Notes: a model not told the origin generated them from the letters alone. Shown: positions 1 to 9,162, counted from the stretch's first letter. The stretch: DNA of 64,000 nt from Vibrionaceae bacterium (GCA_018222805.1 JAAEZQ010000004.1:1-64000); one strand, 5' to 3'. Numbers and translations are program-made.

Positions 1-100
1 TGCGTAGTTCAGCTGTTACAGCGTCTTCGATGTTTGCAGCTGGAACAGTAATGTTTAGACGGCGCTCTAGGCCCTCTAGCGTTTCAACAGTAACTTGCAT
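1..100 (-). CDS. tig: Trigger factor, N-terminal end (partial)
   Basis: Trigger factor is the ribosome-bound chaperone and prolyl isomerase that meets nascent chains at the exit tunnel. Only the first 33 codons are present, reading off the window edge. The translation begins MQVTVETLEGLERRLNITVP, which closely follows the known Tig N-terminus (MQVSVETTQGLGRR in E. coli). The start ATG is the complement of bases 98-100. The ribosome-binding domain signature lies beyond the window, so identification rests on this short start and on the Vibrio gene order. Confidence 0.88.
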   Translation of the reverse strand, partial: MQVTVETLEGLERRLNITVPAANIEDAVTAELR

Positions 101-624
101 TATATATAAACCTCTAAAGTGGCTCGGTTTTCCGAGCGTATGAGCGTAACTCACCTGAGTTAACGCTTCATCCTTGTGTTGTGTTCTGTCCGAGCACCTA
201 ATTTAAATCGAGTATCGATACTGTTCATCAGTACCGGACTAATCAGTGATATCTTCAGCGTCATCGCCAAAGGTATCTCCTATTAGCCTCAGAACAGAAT
301 TTTAGACGCGACATTCTAGCGATCTGTTACTACCCTGTCGAGCCAATAGCCACTATGTGGACATTGTCTGCACTAAATTCTCGAATGTTGCCTCATTTTT
401 TCTAAAAAATGCGATAAAAAACCCGCATCAGAAACATCGGCATATCTAGAATGGGGACAATAGCGACTTTTTCAAGGGAATCGACCGCTTTTTTTATTGA
501 AAAGCGTAAAAAGAGATCTTGCTCTTGTTTTACTCCACAGAGTTGGTAAGTAAATCCCCAATCTAATCTACAAGCCATTAACATTTCTTGATTACTAAGA
601 AGTAACAAAGTCAGGAACAAAGGG
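101..624. other. Intergenic region between tig and dctB
   Basis: No convincing gene is visible. A small perfect hairpin (GCTCGG, 4-nt loop, CCGAGC, 122-137) lies in the tig leader. A second hairpin at 409-428 (ATGCG, 10-nt loop, CGCAT) is followed by a T-run when read on the minus strand, so it resembles a weak terminator, but no minus-strand gene before it is evident. Both promoters, for tig and for dctB, should lie here; I could not place them confidently. dctB is preceded by AGGAAC and AAAGGG just before its ATG. Confidence 0.4.
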
Positions 625-2433
625 ATGTCACAACGAAACCGTATTCTACTGATTTTTTTCGCCTTATATTTCCTGTGTGCGATTGTTGGCGGCCACTGGG
701 TCTGGAAAAACAGTTATCAATCGCTACTAGATAAACACCAGTCTCAGCTTGAACAGTTTTCTAGTCATATTAAGAACAAACTCGACAAGTACGCACATAT
801 ACCCAACCTACTGGCAAAAGATGCGCCTTTGTTTGAGGCGTTACTGCATCCGGAGAATAGCGCACAGCTTGAAGTGACGAATCGCTACTTAGAATCAGTG
901 AATCAAGTTATAGCAGCATCCGACACTTACCTCATCGATCAATGGGGAACCACTATTGCCTCCAGTAATTGGCGACAAGAGCACTCATTTGTCGGTCGCA
1001 ATTTTGCTTTTCGTCCTTATTTCAAACAAGCCATTATCGGTGAGCAGAGTCAATACTACGCGCTTGGTTCGACGTCGGGTAAACGCGGCTACTATTACTC
1101 CTCTCCCATCGTTTACGCTGGCGGCGTTATTGGGGTTGTGGTAGTAAAAATGGATTTGAGTAAAATTGAAGACAACTGGCAGCTGCCTGATAGCGTATTC
1201 GTCGCCAGTGATCCAAAAGGAATTGTGTTTATGAGCAGTCGAAATGACTGGCTGCTTAAAAGTTTACAGGCACTTAGTGACGACGAGCAAAAACAAGTTT
1301 GGGCTAGCAGGCAATATCTTGAAACTCAAATTCGTAGTTTAAATTTCGTCGGCGACCTGAACCCACCCATTACCGAATTAAAGCAAGGTTACCCATACAA
1401 TAAAGGCACTCTGGTTGTTTCTTCTCTGGCTCTTCCCGAGATCAAGCTGATCATAAGAGTATTGTCACCTAAACAATCTATCGTTTGGATCACCTTAGGT
1501 TACCTGTTGGTGCTTACCCTTGTTTTTACCATTTTATTCCTCATCGGCCAGTTGATTTATCACCGTCAACAGCGCCATTTACAACTCGAACTGATTCAAC
1601 AAGAAGCCAATCAAAAACTAGAGTATCAAGTGATGGCTCGTACTGCAGAATTACAGGCAGAGATCGCCCAGCGAACAGAAACAGAGCAGACTTTACGTGT
1701 CACTCAGGATGAGTTAGTTCAGGCCGCTAAACTTGCTGTCCTTGGCCAAATGTCCGCGAGTATTAGCCACGAACTTAATAATCCACTTGCGGCCATTCGC
1801 AGCTTCGCTGAAAACGGTAAGTTATTCTTAAAAAAAGAAAAGTTTGAACGGGTCGAAGAGAATTTAAGCCGTATCTCAGCACTCACCGATCGTATGGCCA
1901 ATATCAGCCAGCAATTGCGTTCATTTGCCAAGAAAACCAGTGGTAATGAGCTAACCAAAACTCGGCTGTTGCCTGTCGTTGCCTCTGCTAAGGAGCTAAT
2001 GAAGCCCGCTTTCAAGTCAGCTCGGGTTAACTTGTCGGCCGACCTAATGGCACAGGATGCAGAGGTTTTTATCAACACGATTCAACTGGAACAAGTGCTG
2101 GTAAACCTTCTGAGTAACGCAATCGAAGCCGTCAAAGATCAAGAGAATAAACAGGTCTGGCTTTCTATAGAACATGACCAGAGTCGGAATCAGATCATGG
2201 TTCATATCGACGATAATGGTCCGGGTATCGGGCAACGTTCTCTCAACGAGCTTTGTGAGCCTTTTTTGACCACCAAGAAAAATGGTCTGGGTCTGGGACT
2301 GTCCATATCACAGCAAATATTGAATGGAATGAACGGTCAATTAAGTGCATACAACCAAGCGCAGGGCGGCGCTCGGTTCTCAGTTTGTTTGCCTGTTGTT
2401 GCTATATACGCCGAAAAAGGTTCAGAGGAATAA
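625..2433 (+). CDS. dctB: C4-dicarboxylate sensor histidine kinase DctB
   Basis: Membrane histidine kinase of 602 residues that senses C4-dicarboxylates and phosphorylates DctD. Visible architecture: an N-terminal membrane segment at about residues 8-26, a periplasmic sensor domain to about 280, a second membrane segment at about 286-310, a coiled-coil linker, and a kinase core with the phospho-accepting His382 in SHELNNPLAA. The ATP-binding boxes follow (NLLSNAIEAV, DDNGPGIG, NGLGLGLS). The gene is two bases from dctD and faces away from the DctPQM transporter genes. This context supports the dicarboxylate assignment over other kinases of the family. Confidence 0.93.
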   Translation: MSQRNRILLIFFALYFLCAIVGGHWVWKNSYQSLLDKHQSQLEQFSSHIKNKLDKYAHIPNLLAKDAPLFEALLHPENSAQLEVTNRYLESVNQVIAASDTYLIDQWGTTIASSNWRQEHSFVGRNFAFRPYFKQAIIGEQSQYYALGSTSGKRGYYYSSPIVYAGGVIGVVVVKMDLSKIEDNWQLPDSVFVASDPKGIVFMSSRNDWLLKSLQALSDDEQKQVWASRQYLETQIRSLNFVGDLNPPITELKQGYPYNKGTLVVSSLALPEIKLIIRVLSPKQSIVWITLGYLLVLTLVFTILFLIGQLIYHRQQRHLQLELIQQEANQKLEYQVMARTAELQAEIAQRTETEQTLRVTQDELVQAAKLAVLGQMSASISHELNNPLAAIRSFAENGKLFLKKEKFERVEENLSRISALTDRMANISQQLRSFAKKTSGNELTKTRLLPVVASAKELMKPAFKSARVNLSADLMAQDAEVFINTIQLEQVLVNLLSNAIEAVKDQENKQVWLSIEHDQSRNQIMVHIDDNGPGIGQRSLNELCEPFLTTKKNGLGLGLSISQQILNGMNGQLSAYNQAQGGARFSVCLPVVAIYAEKGSEE

Positions 2434-2435
2434 TT

Positions 2436-3773
2436 ATGTGTCAGGTGTTTTTTATTGATGATGAAGCGGATCTCAGACTAGCAATAGAACAGACGTTCGA
2501 ATTAGCCGATATCGACGCGCAATTTTTCCCCGATGCAGAGTCCGCACTGCTAGCGATGAAAAACGGGGATGAACCAGGCGTTGTTATCACTGATATCTGT
2601 TTACCGGGAATATCAGGAATGAATTTACTGAATACTCTGGTGCAAAGAGACAACAACCTGCCAGTAATCATGATTACTGGGCATGGTGACATCTCAATGG
2701 CGGTAAATGCATTACATCAAGGTGCCTATGACTTTATCGAAAAACCATTTTCACCAGAGCAATTAGTTGAAACGGTAAAGCGAGCTATCGAAAAACGCCA
2801 GCTTACAAATGAAAACGAGAAACTACGACAATCACTTAAAGCCAGTCAGGCTCTCGGCCCGCGAATTATCGGCGAAACCGCCAGTATCCAGATGCTACGA
2901 GATACTATCTCCCACATTGCCGATACTGATGCGGATATTTTGTTATATGGTGAGACAGGCACAGGTAAAGAGCTCATCGCTCGCTCATTACACGAACAAA
3001 GCTCGCGCAGAAATCATAACTTTGTCGCCGTAAACTGTGGCGCGGTGCCAGAAAACCTCATTGAAAGTGAGCTCTACGGGCATGAAAAAGGCGCATTCAC
3101 TGGCGCAGAGAGTCGCCGGATTGGTAAGTTCGAATTCGCTCAGGGGGGGACGTTATTCCTGGATGAAATCGAATCCATGCCTATTCAAGCACAAGTTCGT
3201 CTGCTCCGCGTTCTTCAGGAGCGTGTTATCGAGCGAGTCGGTTCAAACGAACTCCTCCCCCTCGACATTCGTGTGATAGCGGCGACCAAAGTGGATTTAA
3301 AACGTGCTGCCGAAGAAGGAGCATTTCGCCAAGATCTCTACTATCGACTGAATGTTGTTACGCTGGATTTACCCCCTCTGCGGATGCGCAAAGAGGATAT
3401 CCCTGCGCTCTTCCATCACTTTTTGCTCGTGGCGGCCTCTCGATACGGCAAAAGCTCCCCGAGCTTATCATCTCAAGATCTGGCGACATTGATGGTGCAT
3501 GACTGGCCGGGTAATGTGCGAGAGCTGAGAAATGCAGCGGAACGTTTTGTGCTGCTTGGGAAATTGATTCAGCTTGGAGGTGCAAGCCCGGTCCAGACTC
3601 TTTCCACTAGCTTGGCAGAGCAAGTGGCAGAATTCGAGAAAGCGGCAATCGAGCGCGCATTACTCGAGCACAATGGCAGCATCAAGCAAACCATGACGCA
3701 ATTGAATGTTCCCCGTAAAACACTGTATGACAAAATGCAACGCTATCAGATAGATAAAGATCTGTATAAATAA
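2436..3773 (+). CDS. dctD: Sigma-54-dependent response regulator DctD
   Basis: NtrC-family activator of 445 residues and partner of DctB. It has a receiver domain (acidic pair D8/D9, phosphorylation site D53 in ITDICLPG) and a sigma-54 interaction AAA+ domain with Walker A GETGTGKE and the GAFTGA loop that contacts sigma-54. A Fis-type helix-turn-helix lies at the C-terminus. The frame is open upstream inside dctB, but the ATG at 2436, preceded by AGAGGAA, gives the normal receiver start MCQVFFIDDE and is chosen here. Its likely target is the sigma-54 promoter in front of dctP in this window. Confidence 0.94.
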   Translation: MCQVFFIDDEADLRLAIEQTFELADIDAQFFPDAESALLAMKNGDEPGVVITDICLPGISGMNLLNTLVQRDNNLPVIMITGHGDISMAVNALHQGAYDFIEKPFSPEQLVETVKRAIEKRQLTNENEKLRQSLKASQALGPRIIGETASIQMLRDTISHIADTDADILLYGETGTGKELIARSLHEQSSRRNHNFVAVNCGAVPENLIESELYGHEKGAFTGAESRRIGKFEFAQGGTLFLDEIESMPIQAQVRLLRVLQERVIERVGSNELLPLDIRVIAATKVDLKRAAEEGAFRQDLYYRLNVVTLDLPPLRMRKEDIPALFHHFLLVAASRYGKSSPSLSSQDLATLMVHDWPGNVRELRNAAERFVLLGKLIQLGGASPVQTLSTSLAEQVAEFEKAAIERALLEHNGSIKQTMTQLNVPRKTLYDKMQRYQIDKDLYK

Positions 3774-3848
3774 AACCCGCAACCACATTTGTTCCTTTAC
3801 TCAACGTATCTCATACTCTTTATAGTTCCATGGATGGTAGCGCTGAGC

Positions 3849-4031
3849 ATGAATGAGAAAACGAAGATACCTGTAATTAGGGAGACTGTGGTTGTCGACG
3901 GACATTATCAGGAAGAGCGACGTTCTGGAGAGGATCGCAGGAAGAACAAGCAAAAGTGGCATGGCTACGAGCGGAGAATAAACTCTCAGCCCAGAAGACA
4001 TGACCACAAATCAATAGACGAAGAGGTGTGA
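3849..4031 (+). CDS. Small basic hypothetical protein with ERRSGEDRR motif
   Basis: An open frame of 60 codons that I cannot assign to a characterised family. It is rich in Arg, Lys and Glu and contains ERRSGEDRRK and YERRINSQPRR; such RR-x-x-x-DRR stretches occur in short uncharacterised proteobacterial proteins. It follows dctD by 75 bases on the same strand. The start is uncertain: ATGs at 3834 and 3789 are in frame and no strong Shine-Dalgarno sequence precedes any of them. Its stop codon lies inside a perfect 32-bp palindrome. It may be a real small protein or a chance frame. Confidence 0.5.
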   Translation: MNEKTKIPVIRETVVVDGHYQEERRSGEDRRKNKQKWHGYERRINSQPRRHDHKSIDEEV

Positions 4032-4049
4032 CATGTCACACCTCTTCGT
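4018..4049. terminator. Perfect 32-bp palindrome between converging genes
   Basis: Bases 4018-4049 read the same on both strands, with a core of GTGTGACATGTCACAC. RNA from either strand would fold into a 16-bp hairpin with almost no loop. It lies between the end of the small ORF, whose stop codon is inside it, and the end of dctM at 4072. There is no T-run on either side, so it is not a standard intrinsic terminator. It may instead protect 3' ends or bind a protein. Confidence 0.5.
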
Positions 4050-4071
4050 TGCATTAACGAGTCTGAAACCG

Positions 4072-5433
4072 TTACTTGGTAATAATCTCCGGTCCCATTA
4101 GCGTCGTTGGTAACCAGGTTGAAACCCATGGTATGTAAGTAACGATAATCAGGAACAGGAACATTACAGCCACCCAAGGCAACGCCGCTTTAACTACGCT
4201 CATCATCGACATTTTAGCCACCCCTGCAGTAACAAAGAGGTTCAGCCCGACTGGCGGCGTGATCATCCCAATCTCCATGTTCACCACCATCATGATACCC
4301 AAGTGGATAGGATCAATGCCTAAAGCAATGGCAATCGGAAATACCAGTGGAGCCACAATGATCAACAAACCAGAAGGTTCCATAAACTGTCCGCCAATCA
4401 AGAGCAGTACGTTTACCACGATCAAGAATGTGATTGGCCCCAAACCTGCGGAAAGCATCGATTCAGTGATCATCTGAGGAATGCGTTCTTCGGTCAGTAC
4501 GTGCTTTAAAATCAAAGCATTAGCAATGATAAACAACAGCATAATCGTCAGTTTTCCGGCCTCAAACAAGGTTTGTTTGGTGTCGTGGTGCACAAAGCTC
4601 TGAAGGACTTTCACAATGGCAGGTTGAGTATTCTGTTTATCCGCAAATGGCCCCATATCTCTATAAACAAAGTTAGCGATTAAGAAGGAGTATACCGCTG
4701 CCACTGCCGCTGCTTCAGTTGGAGTAAAAATGCCGCCGTAGATACCTCCGAGAATAATGACAACCAGCATCAGCCCCCAGATGGCATCTTTAGCTGCCGA
4801 GAAGGCTTCTTTCCAGCCAACAAACGGTTGTTTCGGTAAGTGCTTAACTCGTGCTGCAATGTAGATTGCAATCATCAACATCACACCAGCTAACAACCCC
4901 GGAATAACGCCGCCTAAGAACATACGACCAACGGATACGTCTGTCGCTGCTGCATACACAACCATTACGATTGAAGGTGGAATCAGGATACCAAGTGTGC
5001 CCGCGTTACAGATAACCCCTGCAGCAAAATCTTTGGAGTAGCCATTTTTGATCATACCAGCGATAACGATACTACCAATCGCAACAACCGTCGCTGGTGA
5101 CGAGCCTGACAGCGCTGCAAACATCATACATGCCACAACAGAAGCCATGGCAAGACCACCTCGGAACCAGCCGACCATTGCAATCGCAAAACGAATAATG
5201 CGTTTCGCTACACCGCCTGTGGACATAAAGCTGGATGCAAGGATGAAAAACGGGATAGCAAGTAAAGTGTAGTGTCCTTCAAACGCATTAAAAAGCGTCT
5301 GAGCAACGGATGCCAGCGACGCATCTGAGTGCCACATCAAAAATAAAATACTGGATAAGCCCAGTGATACCGCGATCGGAACGCCCAAAAGCATGAAGCC
5401 AATCACCATCAAGAATAACCATAAAATATCCAT
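4072..5433 (-). CDS. dctM: TRAP C4-dicarboxylate transporter, large permease DctM
   Basis: Large membrane subunit (453 residues) of a sodium-driven tripartite TRAP importer in the inner membrane. It shows about a dozen hydrophobic segments and the family stretch around FMSTGGVAKRIIRFA, followed by the AALSGSSPATVVAIGSI region. The length is usual for DctM. It is the last gene of dctP-dctQ-dctM and starts only 3 bases after dctQ ends, suggesting translational coupling. The neighbouring DctBD pair points to succinate, fumarate and malate as substrates; that is inferred from context. Confidence 0.93.
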   Translation of the reverse strand: MDILWLFLMVIGFMLLGVPIAVSLGLSSILFLMWHSDASLASVAQTLFNAFEGHYTLLAIPFFILASSFMSTGGVAKRIIRFAIAMVGWFRGGLAMASVVACMMFAALSGSSPATVVAIGSIVIAGMIKNGYSKDFAAGVICNAGTLGILIPPSIVMVVYAAATDVSVGRMFLGGVIPGLLAGVMLMIAIYIAARVKHLPKQPFVGWKEAFSAAKDAIWGLMLVVIILGGIYGGIFTPTEAAAVAAVYSFLIANFVYRDMGPFADKQNTQPAIVKVLQSFVHHDTKQTLFEAGKLTIMLLFIIANALILKHVLTEERIPQMITESMLSAGLGPITFLIVVNVLLLIGGQFMEPSGLLIIVAPLVFPIAIALGIDPIHLGIMMVVNMEIGMITPPVGLNLFVTAGVAKMSMMSVVKAALPWVAVMFLFLIIVTYIPWVSTWLPTTLMGPEIITK

Positions 5434-5436
5434 GGG

Positions 5437-6126
5437 TTAGCGCTCCTTGTTCTTATTGTTATCTTGGCTTTTGTCTTTGCCTTGTGTGGGTTCCATCACA
5501 TCGCCCGCATCTTTAAGCTCTTCTTTAAGTGCTTCTAACTCTTCTTCACCTTCATGACTGGAAATAATACGGTCAAGCTTGCCAGTAAGTATTTGATATG
5601 CTGCCTGGGCAAAACGGAACGTCAGCAAAGCCATACCAATTGGCAGCGCCATATACGGGATAAATCGAGGCAGCTTCTCATAGCGCTCACCTTCGTTGAG
5701 CCAATCAGCCATGAACTGCAGTATTTCTGGCATTGGAATATCATCCGTCTCGTACCATGCACGTTCTGTGGCGAACGGGTACCAGTAATTCCATGAGCCA
5801 ATAAGTAGTAATATTGAAAACGCCAAACAGCATGACACGGCAAGCAAAGCACAAGCTTTTCTAAAACGTTCAGGTAACAAGTTAATCACCACATCAACAC
5901 CGATGTGAAAATGCTTTTTCACGCCGTATGACGCACCTACGAGAACCATCCAGGCAAAAAGAAAAACGGTAACTTCAAGCGCCCAAAGAATATTGTCATT
6001 GAATACGTAACGCATCACGACGTTGACAAATGTCAGTATCGTCATCGTGCCGAGGAAGAAGGCAATCAAGGCTTCTTCAACCTTGTCGGTAAACTGGCCG
6101 ACTTTCGAAAAAAATGAGTGTTCCAT
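5437..6126 (-). CDS. dctQ: TRAP C4-dicarboxylate transporter, small permease DctQ
   Basis: Small membrane subunit (229 residues) that pairs with DctM. Four hydrophobic segments are visible, with the family pattern NDNILWALEVTVFLFAWMV near the second. The C-terminal 50 residues are a hydrophilic tail rich in Glu, Lys and Asp, longer than in many DctQ proteins. It lies between dctP and dctM on the same strand. A strong hairpin (6157-6177) separates it from dctP and probably lets the binding protein be made in excess. Confidence 0.92.
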   Translation of the reverse strand: MEHSFFSKVGQFTDKVEEALIAFFLGTMTILTFVNVVMRYVFNDNILWALEVTVFLFAWMVLVGASYGVKKHFHIGVDVVINLLPERFRKACALLAVSCCLAFSILLLIGSWNYWYPFATERAWYETDDIPMPEILQFMADWLNEGERYEKLPRFIPYMALPIGMALLTFRFAQAAYQILTGKLDRIISSHEGEEELEALKEELKDAGDVMEPTQGKDKSQDNNKNKER

Positions 6127-6156
6127 AACGGTACATCGCTCGAATCAGGTAAGTTT

Positions 6157-6177
6157 GGCTCCCGACGAACGGGAGCC
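6157..6177 (-). promoter_or_regulatory. Intercistronic hairpin between dctP and dctQ
   Basis: GGCTCCCG and CGGGAGCC form a perfect 8-bp stem with a 5-nt loop in the 69-base gap between dctP and dctQ. Such hairpins after the first gene commonly stabilise the upstream transcript, giving more binding protein than permease. That role is inferred. Confidence 0.6.
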
Positions 6178-6195
6178 GCTTATCATTATGTTGAG

Positions 6196-7194
6196 TTATT
6201 TTTGGTTGGCCGCTAACGCCGCTTCAATTAACTCTGAACCAATGTCTTTTTCAAACTTGTTCCAAACGGGTTTAAGTGCAGTTACCCACTCTTCACGCTG
6301 TTCTGGCGTCAGCTCCCGAACCACACCACCAGCTTCGATAACGTACTGTTTGTTTTGTTGCTCTACGCGGTTCGACTCCGCGTTACGGGTTTGAGTGACC
6401 TCTTTAAGAATGGTCGCTAACTGGTCACGCACGTCGCCTGGAAGTCCATCCCACCACTTCGTAGAAGTAACCACTAGATAATCCAAAATACCGTGGTTGG
6501 TTTCAGTCGTTCCGTCTTGAACCTCGAAGAACTTTTTACCGTAGATATTCGACCAGGTATTTTCCTGACCATCGATAACTTTGGTTTGCAAGCCACCGTA
6601 CACTTCGGCAAATGACATTTTTTGTGGGTTAGCACCCAATTGCTCAAACTGTGCAACCAATACATCTGAAGCCTGCACGCGGAATTTAAGCCCCTTAGCG
6701 TCTTCCGGACTAATCAGTGGCTTATTGGCTGAAATTTGCTTCATACCGTTGTGCCAGAACTCTAAACCTCTGATGCCTCGTCGGTTCATCGCGTTCTTAA
6801 GATTTTCACCCGCTTCAGAGTTTTGGAAACGGTCAACAGCGTCTACGTCATCAAATAGGAAAGGAAGGTCGAAAAGGCGGAATTTTTTGGTGAATTTTTC
6901 AAACTTAGACAGTGAAGGTGCGGCAAGTTGTACGTCCCCATTCAACATGGCCTCAAGTACTTTATCATCATCGTAAAGCGTCGAGTTAGGAAACACTTGC
7001 ATACACGCTTTACCGTTCATCTCTTCATTCACACGCTTTTCAAGCAGAGAGGCTGCGATCCCTTTAGGGTGCTTATCGGTGTTGGTTACGTGACTGAACT
7101 TGATGACCATTTCGCCAGGATCACAGTTTGCGGCAGCGTTAAAACTGGTCACAGCAAGAATTGAGGCAGTTAGTAGGGTAACAGGCTTAAACAT
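6196..7194 (-). CDS. dctP: TRAP C4-dicarboxylate periplasmic binding protein DctP
   Basis: Extracytoplasmic solute receptor of 332 residues that delivers the substrate to DctQM. The N-terminus is a signal peptide (MFKPVTLLTASILAVTSFNAAA). The mature part shows the DctP core, including IKFSHVTNTDKHPKG, the DAKGLKFRVQ segment carrying the conserved carboxylate-binding arginine, and VIDGQENTWSN. It is the first gene of dctPQM. A sigma-54 promoter and an upstream palindrome precede it, fitting control by DctD. Confidence 0.94.
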   Translation of the reverse strand: MFKPVTLLTASILAVTSFNAAANCDPGEMVIKFSHVTNTDKHPKGIAASLLEKRVNEEMNGKACMQVFPNSTLYDDDKVLEAMLNGDVQLAAPSLSKFEKFTKKFRLFDLPFLFDDVDAVDRFQNSEAGENLKNAMNRRGIRGLEFWHNGMKQISANKPLISPEDAKGLKFRVQASDVLVAQFEQLGANPQKMSFAEVYGGLQTKVIDGQENTWSNIYGKKFFEVQDGTTETNHGILDYLVVTSTKWWDGLPGDVRDQLATILKEVTQTRNAESNRVEQQNKQYVIEAGGVVRELTPEQREEWVTALKPVWNKFEKDIGSELIEAALAANQK

Positions 7195-7251
7195 TATTAT
7201 TCTCCTTGATAAATGAACAACCCCATCACTGGGTGTTGATGCATCTACTAG

Positions 7252-7267
7252 AGCAATTAACGCACCA
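7252..7267 (-). promoter_or_regulatory. Sigma-54 (-24/-12) promoter of dctPQM
   Basis: On the minus strand the sequence is TGGTGCGTTAATTGCT. It fits the sigma-54 pattern TGGCAC-N5-TTGCT, with the invariant GG and GC exactly ten bases apart. The -12 GC lies about 60 bases upstream of the dctP start codon, leaving a normal leader. The adjacent DctD gene encodes a sigma-54 activator, so the pairing is coherent. Confidence 0.85.
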
Positions 7268-7360
7268 TATTTTTGATTGTGGTTTTCATAATATTAATCA
7301 ATAAGTTGAAATCACAACCACTTCCGTCTATCTACCTAGATCACAAAATAAATTTCAAAA

Positions 7361-7377
7361 TGGGTGAAATTCACCCA
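7361..7377. promoter_or_regulatory. Palindrome upstream of dctP, candidate DctD site
   Basis: TGGGTGAAATTCACCCA is an inverted repeat with perfect 8-bp arms about one central base. It lies roughly 100 bp upstream of the -24/-12 element, the usual distance for an enhancer bound by an NtrC-family activator. A second, imperfect inverted repeat (TTGTGGTTTTCA with TTGAAATCACAACC) lies nearer the promoter at about 7277-7320. Assignment to DctD is inferred from position. Confidence 0.55.
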
Positions 7378-7431
7378 TGCCAATTCGGTAAGTGGGTGGG
7401 TTTACGCACATTCATTCATCAAACATCAAAA

Positions 7432-7462
7432 ATAAGAATGGCGGCCGCTTGGCTGCCATCTT
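7432..7462 (-). terminator. Terminator downstream of the small remnant frame
   Basis: ATGGC-G-GCC and GGC-T-GCCAT form a 9-bp stem (one G-T pair) with a 4-nt loop. On the minus strand it is followed by TTCTTATTTTTG. It immediately follows the stop codon of the short reading frame at 7461-7610. Confidence 0.6.
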
Positions 7463-7610
7463 ATTTTCGCATTGAAGCTGGTAGCTTGATGTAATGCTCT
7501 TGCTCATGACAAGCTGTGACTTTGATTACTGGGTTATCCTGAACATCCAGAGCGACCATGGCTTTAATGAAGTTCTTCGAAGGTGAATCCATAAAACCAA
7601 CCACAAGCAT
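7461..7610 (-). pseudogene. Short frame downstream of selO, probable 3' gene remnant
   Basis: The frame encodes 49 residues starting MLVVGFMDSPSKNFIKAM and ending LPASMRK, directly before a terminator. It reads like real protein, with balanced composition and no low complexity. The open frame continues upstream of this ATG (GTPQETHNKANN) until a stop near 7650, with no good start or ribosome site. The simplest reading is the C-terminal end of a gene whose front has been lost, between selO and dctP. I do not recognise the family. A short intact gene is the alternative. Confidence 0.4.
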
Positions 7611-7692
7611 ATTGTTGGCTTTGTTGTGGGTTTCTTGCGGTGTTCCCAGTTATTGCAACTCATCTTATTAACAACACACCCAAGTAAATCCG

Positions 7693-9162
7693 CTATGATG
7701 AACAGCTGATTTCCATCTTTTTGCCCCACTCTGGTGGCAATCTCGCGTACTCTTCAAACTCAGGCTGAGAATCATAAGGGTGACGAAGTAGTGCGGCCAA
7801 ACGATTTACTTCACTAAAATCACCTTCTTCCGCTTTATCTATCGCCAATTGAGCCAAGTAGTTACGAAGAATGTATTTAGGGTTAGCGCGGCGCATTTGT
7901 TCACAGCGTCGTTCTGTGGTGATTGGGCAGCCTAGCTGATCGACTTCCAACTCACATCGTGCCAGATAAAGTTCCAACCACGCTTGAGCCGCTTCACGGT
8001 CTATAAACAAATCAATAACGTCTTGAGGTGAGTTTTGGTCTAAGTTAGATAGCGTTCTAAAGAAGCGCGTATAGTCTGCTTTGTTCTGGTTGAGTAACTC
8101 AAACATCGATTCAAACAAGCGGGAATCTTCATCTATTCTGGTTTTTAAGCCAAGCTTGCCGCGCATTAAAAGACTGAATTTCTGGCTTAAACGAACCTCA
8201 AACTGGCCAAGTGTTGCCTCTAAATCTGCACGATCCACCAGTGGAGATAATGCGTGCGCCAATGCCGAAAGATTCCAAAGTGCGACTCGCGGCTGCTGGT
8301 CAAACGCATAGCGCCCCTGATAGTCGGAGTGATTACAAATATAGCCAGGATCGTAGTCATCCAGAAAGCCAAACGGTCCATAATCAAAAGTTTGGCCAAG
8401 GATAGACATATTATCGGTATTCATAACGCCGTGAGCAAAACCAAAGGCTTGCCATTTCGCAATCATGTCCGCCGTTTTCTCAACGATCTTGGCAAACATC
8501 GCAGCGTAAGGCTTTTCGGCTTGAGTGCATTCAGGTAGGTGCCACTCAATCACCTTATCCGCCAACAGTTTCTGCTCTGCCAGTTGATTGGTATAAAAGA
8601 AGTGCTCAAAGTGTCCAAACCGAATGTGAGTTTCCGCCATGCGAATTAACATCGCGCCGTTTTCAGTTTTTTCGCGATAGACAGGCGTGTCACTCACCAT
8701 CATACCAAGCGCACGGGTAGTCGGGATCCCTAGCCCTTGCATCGCTTCACTACAAAGGTACTCACGAATCGTCGAACGGAGTACGGCTCTGCCATCACCC
8801 ATACGAGAATACGGTGTGAGACCTGCGCCTTTTAGGTGGATGTCAAACCAAGTGCCATCCTGTCGTTGGATTTCTGCCAACAACAACCCACGACCATCGC
8901 CTAAATCCGGGTTATATACACCAAATTGGTGCCCTGCATATTTCATCGCTAATGGACGAAATTCATCAAAGTTTGCTTGGCCAGAAAATACCTCTAGCAG
9001 CTCTTCATCCGGTATAGGGGGCAAACCAAACTGCTGCGCAAATTCACTGTTCCAAACCACCCATTGAGTATTCAATAACGGTTGTGGCTCTATGAAAGTG
9101 AAAAACGCCGAAGGCATCTGGCTATAACGATGGGTGAAATTGACCCCTTGCCAAATGGACAT
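7693..9162 (-). CDS. selO: Protein adenylyltransferase SelO (YdiU)
   Basis: SelO is a pseudokinase-fold enzyme that transfers AMP from ATP to Ser, Thr or Tyr of proteins, with a proposed role in redox stress. The 489-residue product has the family blocks: [21 protein letters not shown] near the nucleotide site, [13 protein letters not shown] in the catalytic loop, and [13 protein letters not shown] for metal binding. The end, [11 protein letters not shown], matches the conserved SelO tail with its penultimate cysteine region. Length and both ends look complete. It stands alone, oriented with the M6 protease gene. Confidence 0.95.
   Translation of the reverse strand: MSIWQGVNFTHRYSQMPSAFFTFIEPQPLLNTQWVVWNSEFAQQFGLPPIPDEELLEVFSGQANFDEFRPLAMKYAGHQFGVYNPDLGDGRGLLLAEIQRQDGTWFDIHLKGAGLTPYSRMGDGRAVLRSTIREYLCSEAMQGLGIPTTRALGMMVSDTPVYREKTENGAMLIRMAETHIRFGHFEHFFYTNQLAEQKLLADKVIEWHLPECTQAEKPYAAMFAKIVEKTADMIAKWQAFGFAHGVMNTDNMSILGQTFDYGPFGFLDDYDPGYICNHSDYQGRYAFDQQPRVALWNLSALAHALSPLVDRADLEATLGQFEVRLSQKFSLLMRGKLGLKTRIDEDSRLFESMFELLNQNKADYTRFFRTLSNLDQNSPQDVIDLFIDREAAQAWLELYLARCELEVDQLGCPITTERRCEQMRRANPKYILRNYLAQLAIDKAEEGDFSEVNRLAALLRHPYDSQPEFEEYARLPPEWGKKMEISCSS

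Noticed and set aside
402..620. A 72-codon frame on the minus strand upstream of dctB
   Set aside because: No family resemblance or start signal, and it overlaps the hairpin at 409-428; likely chance.
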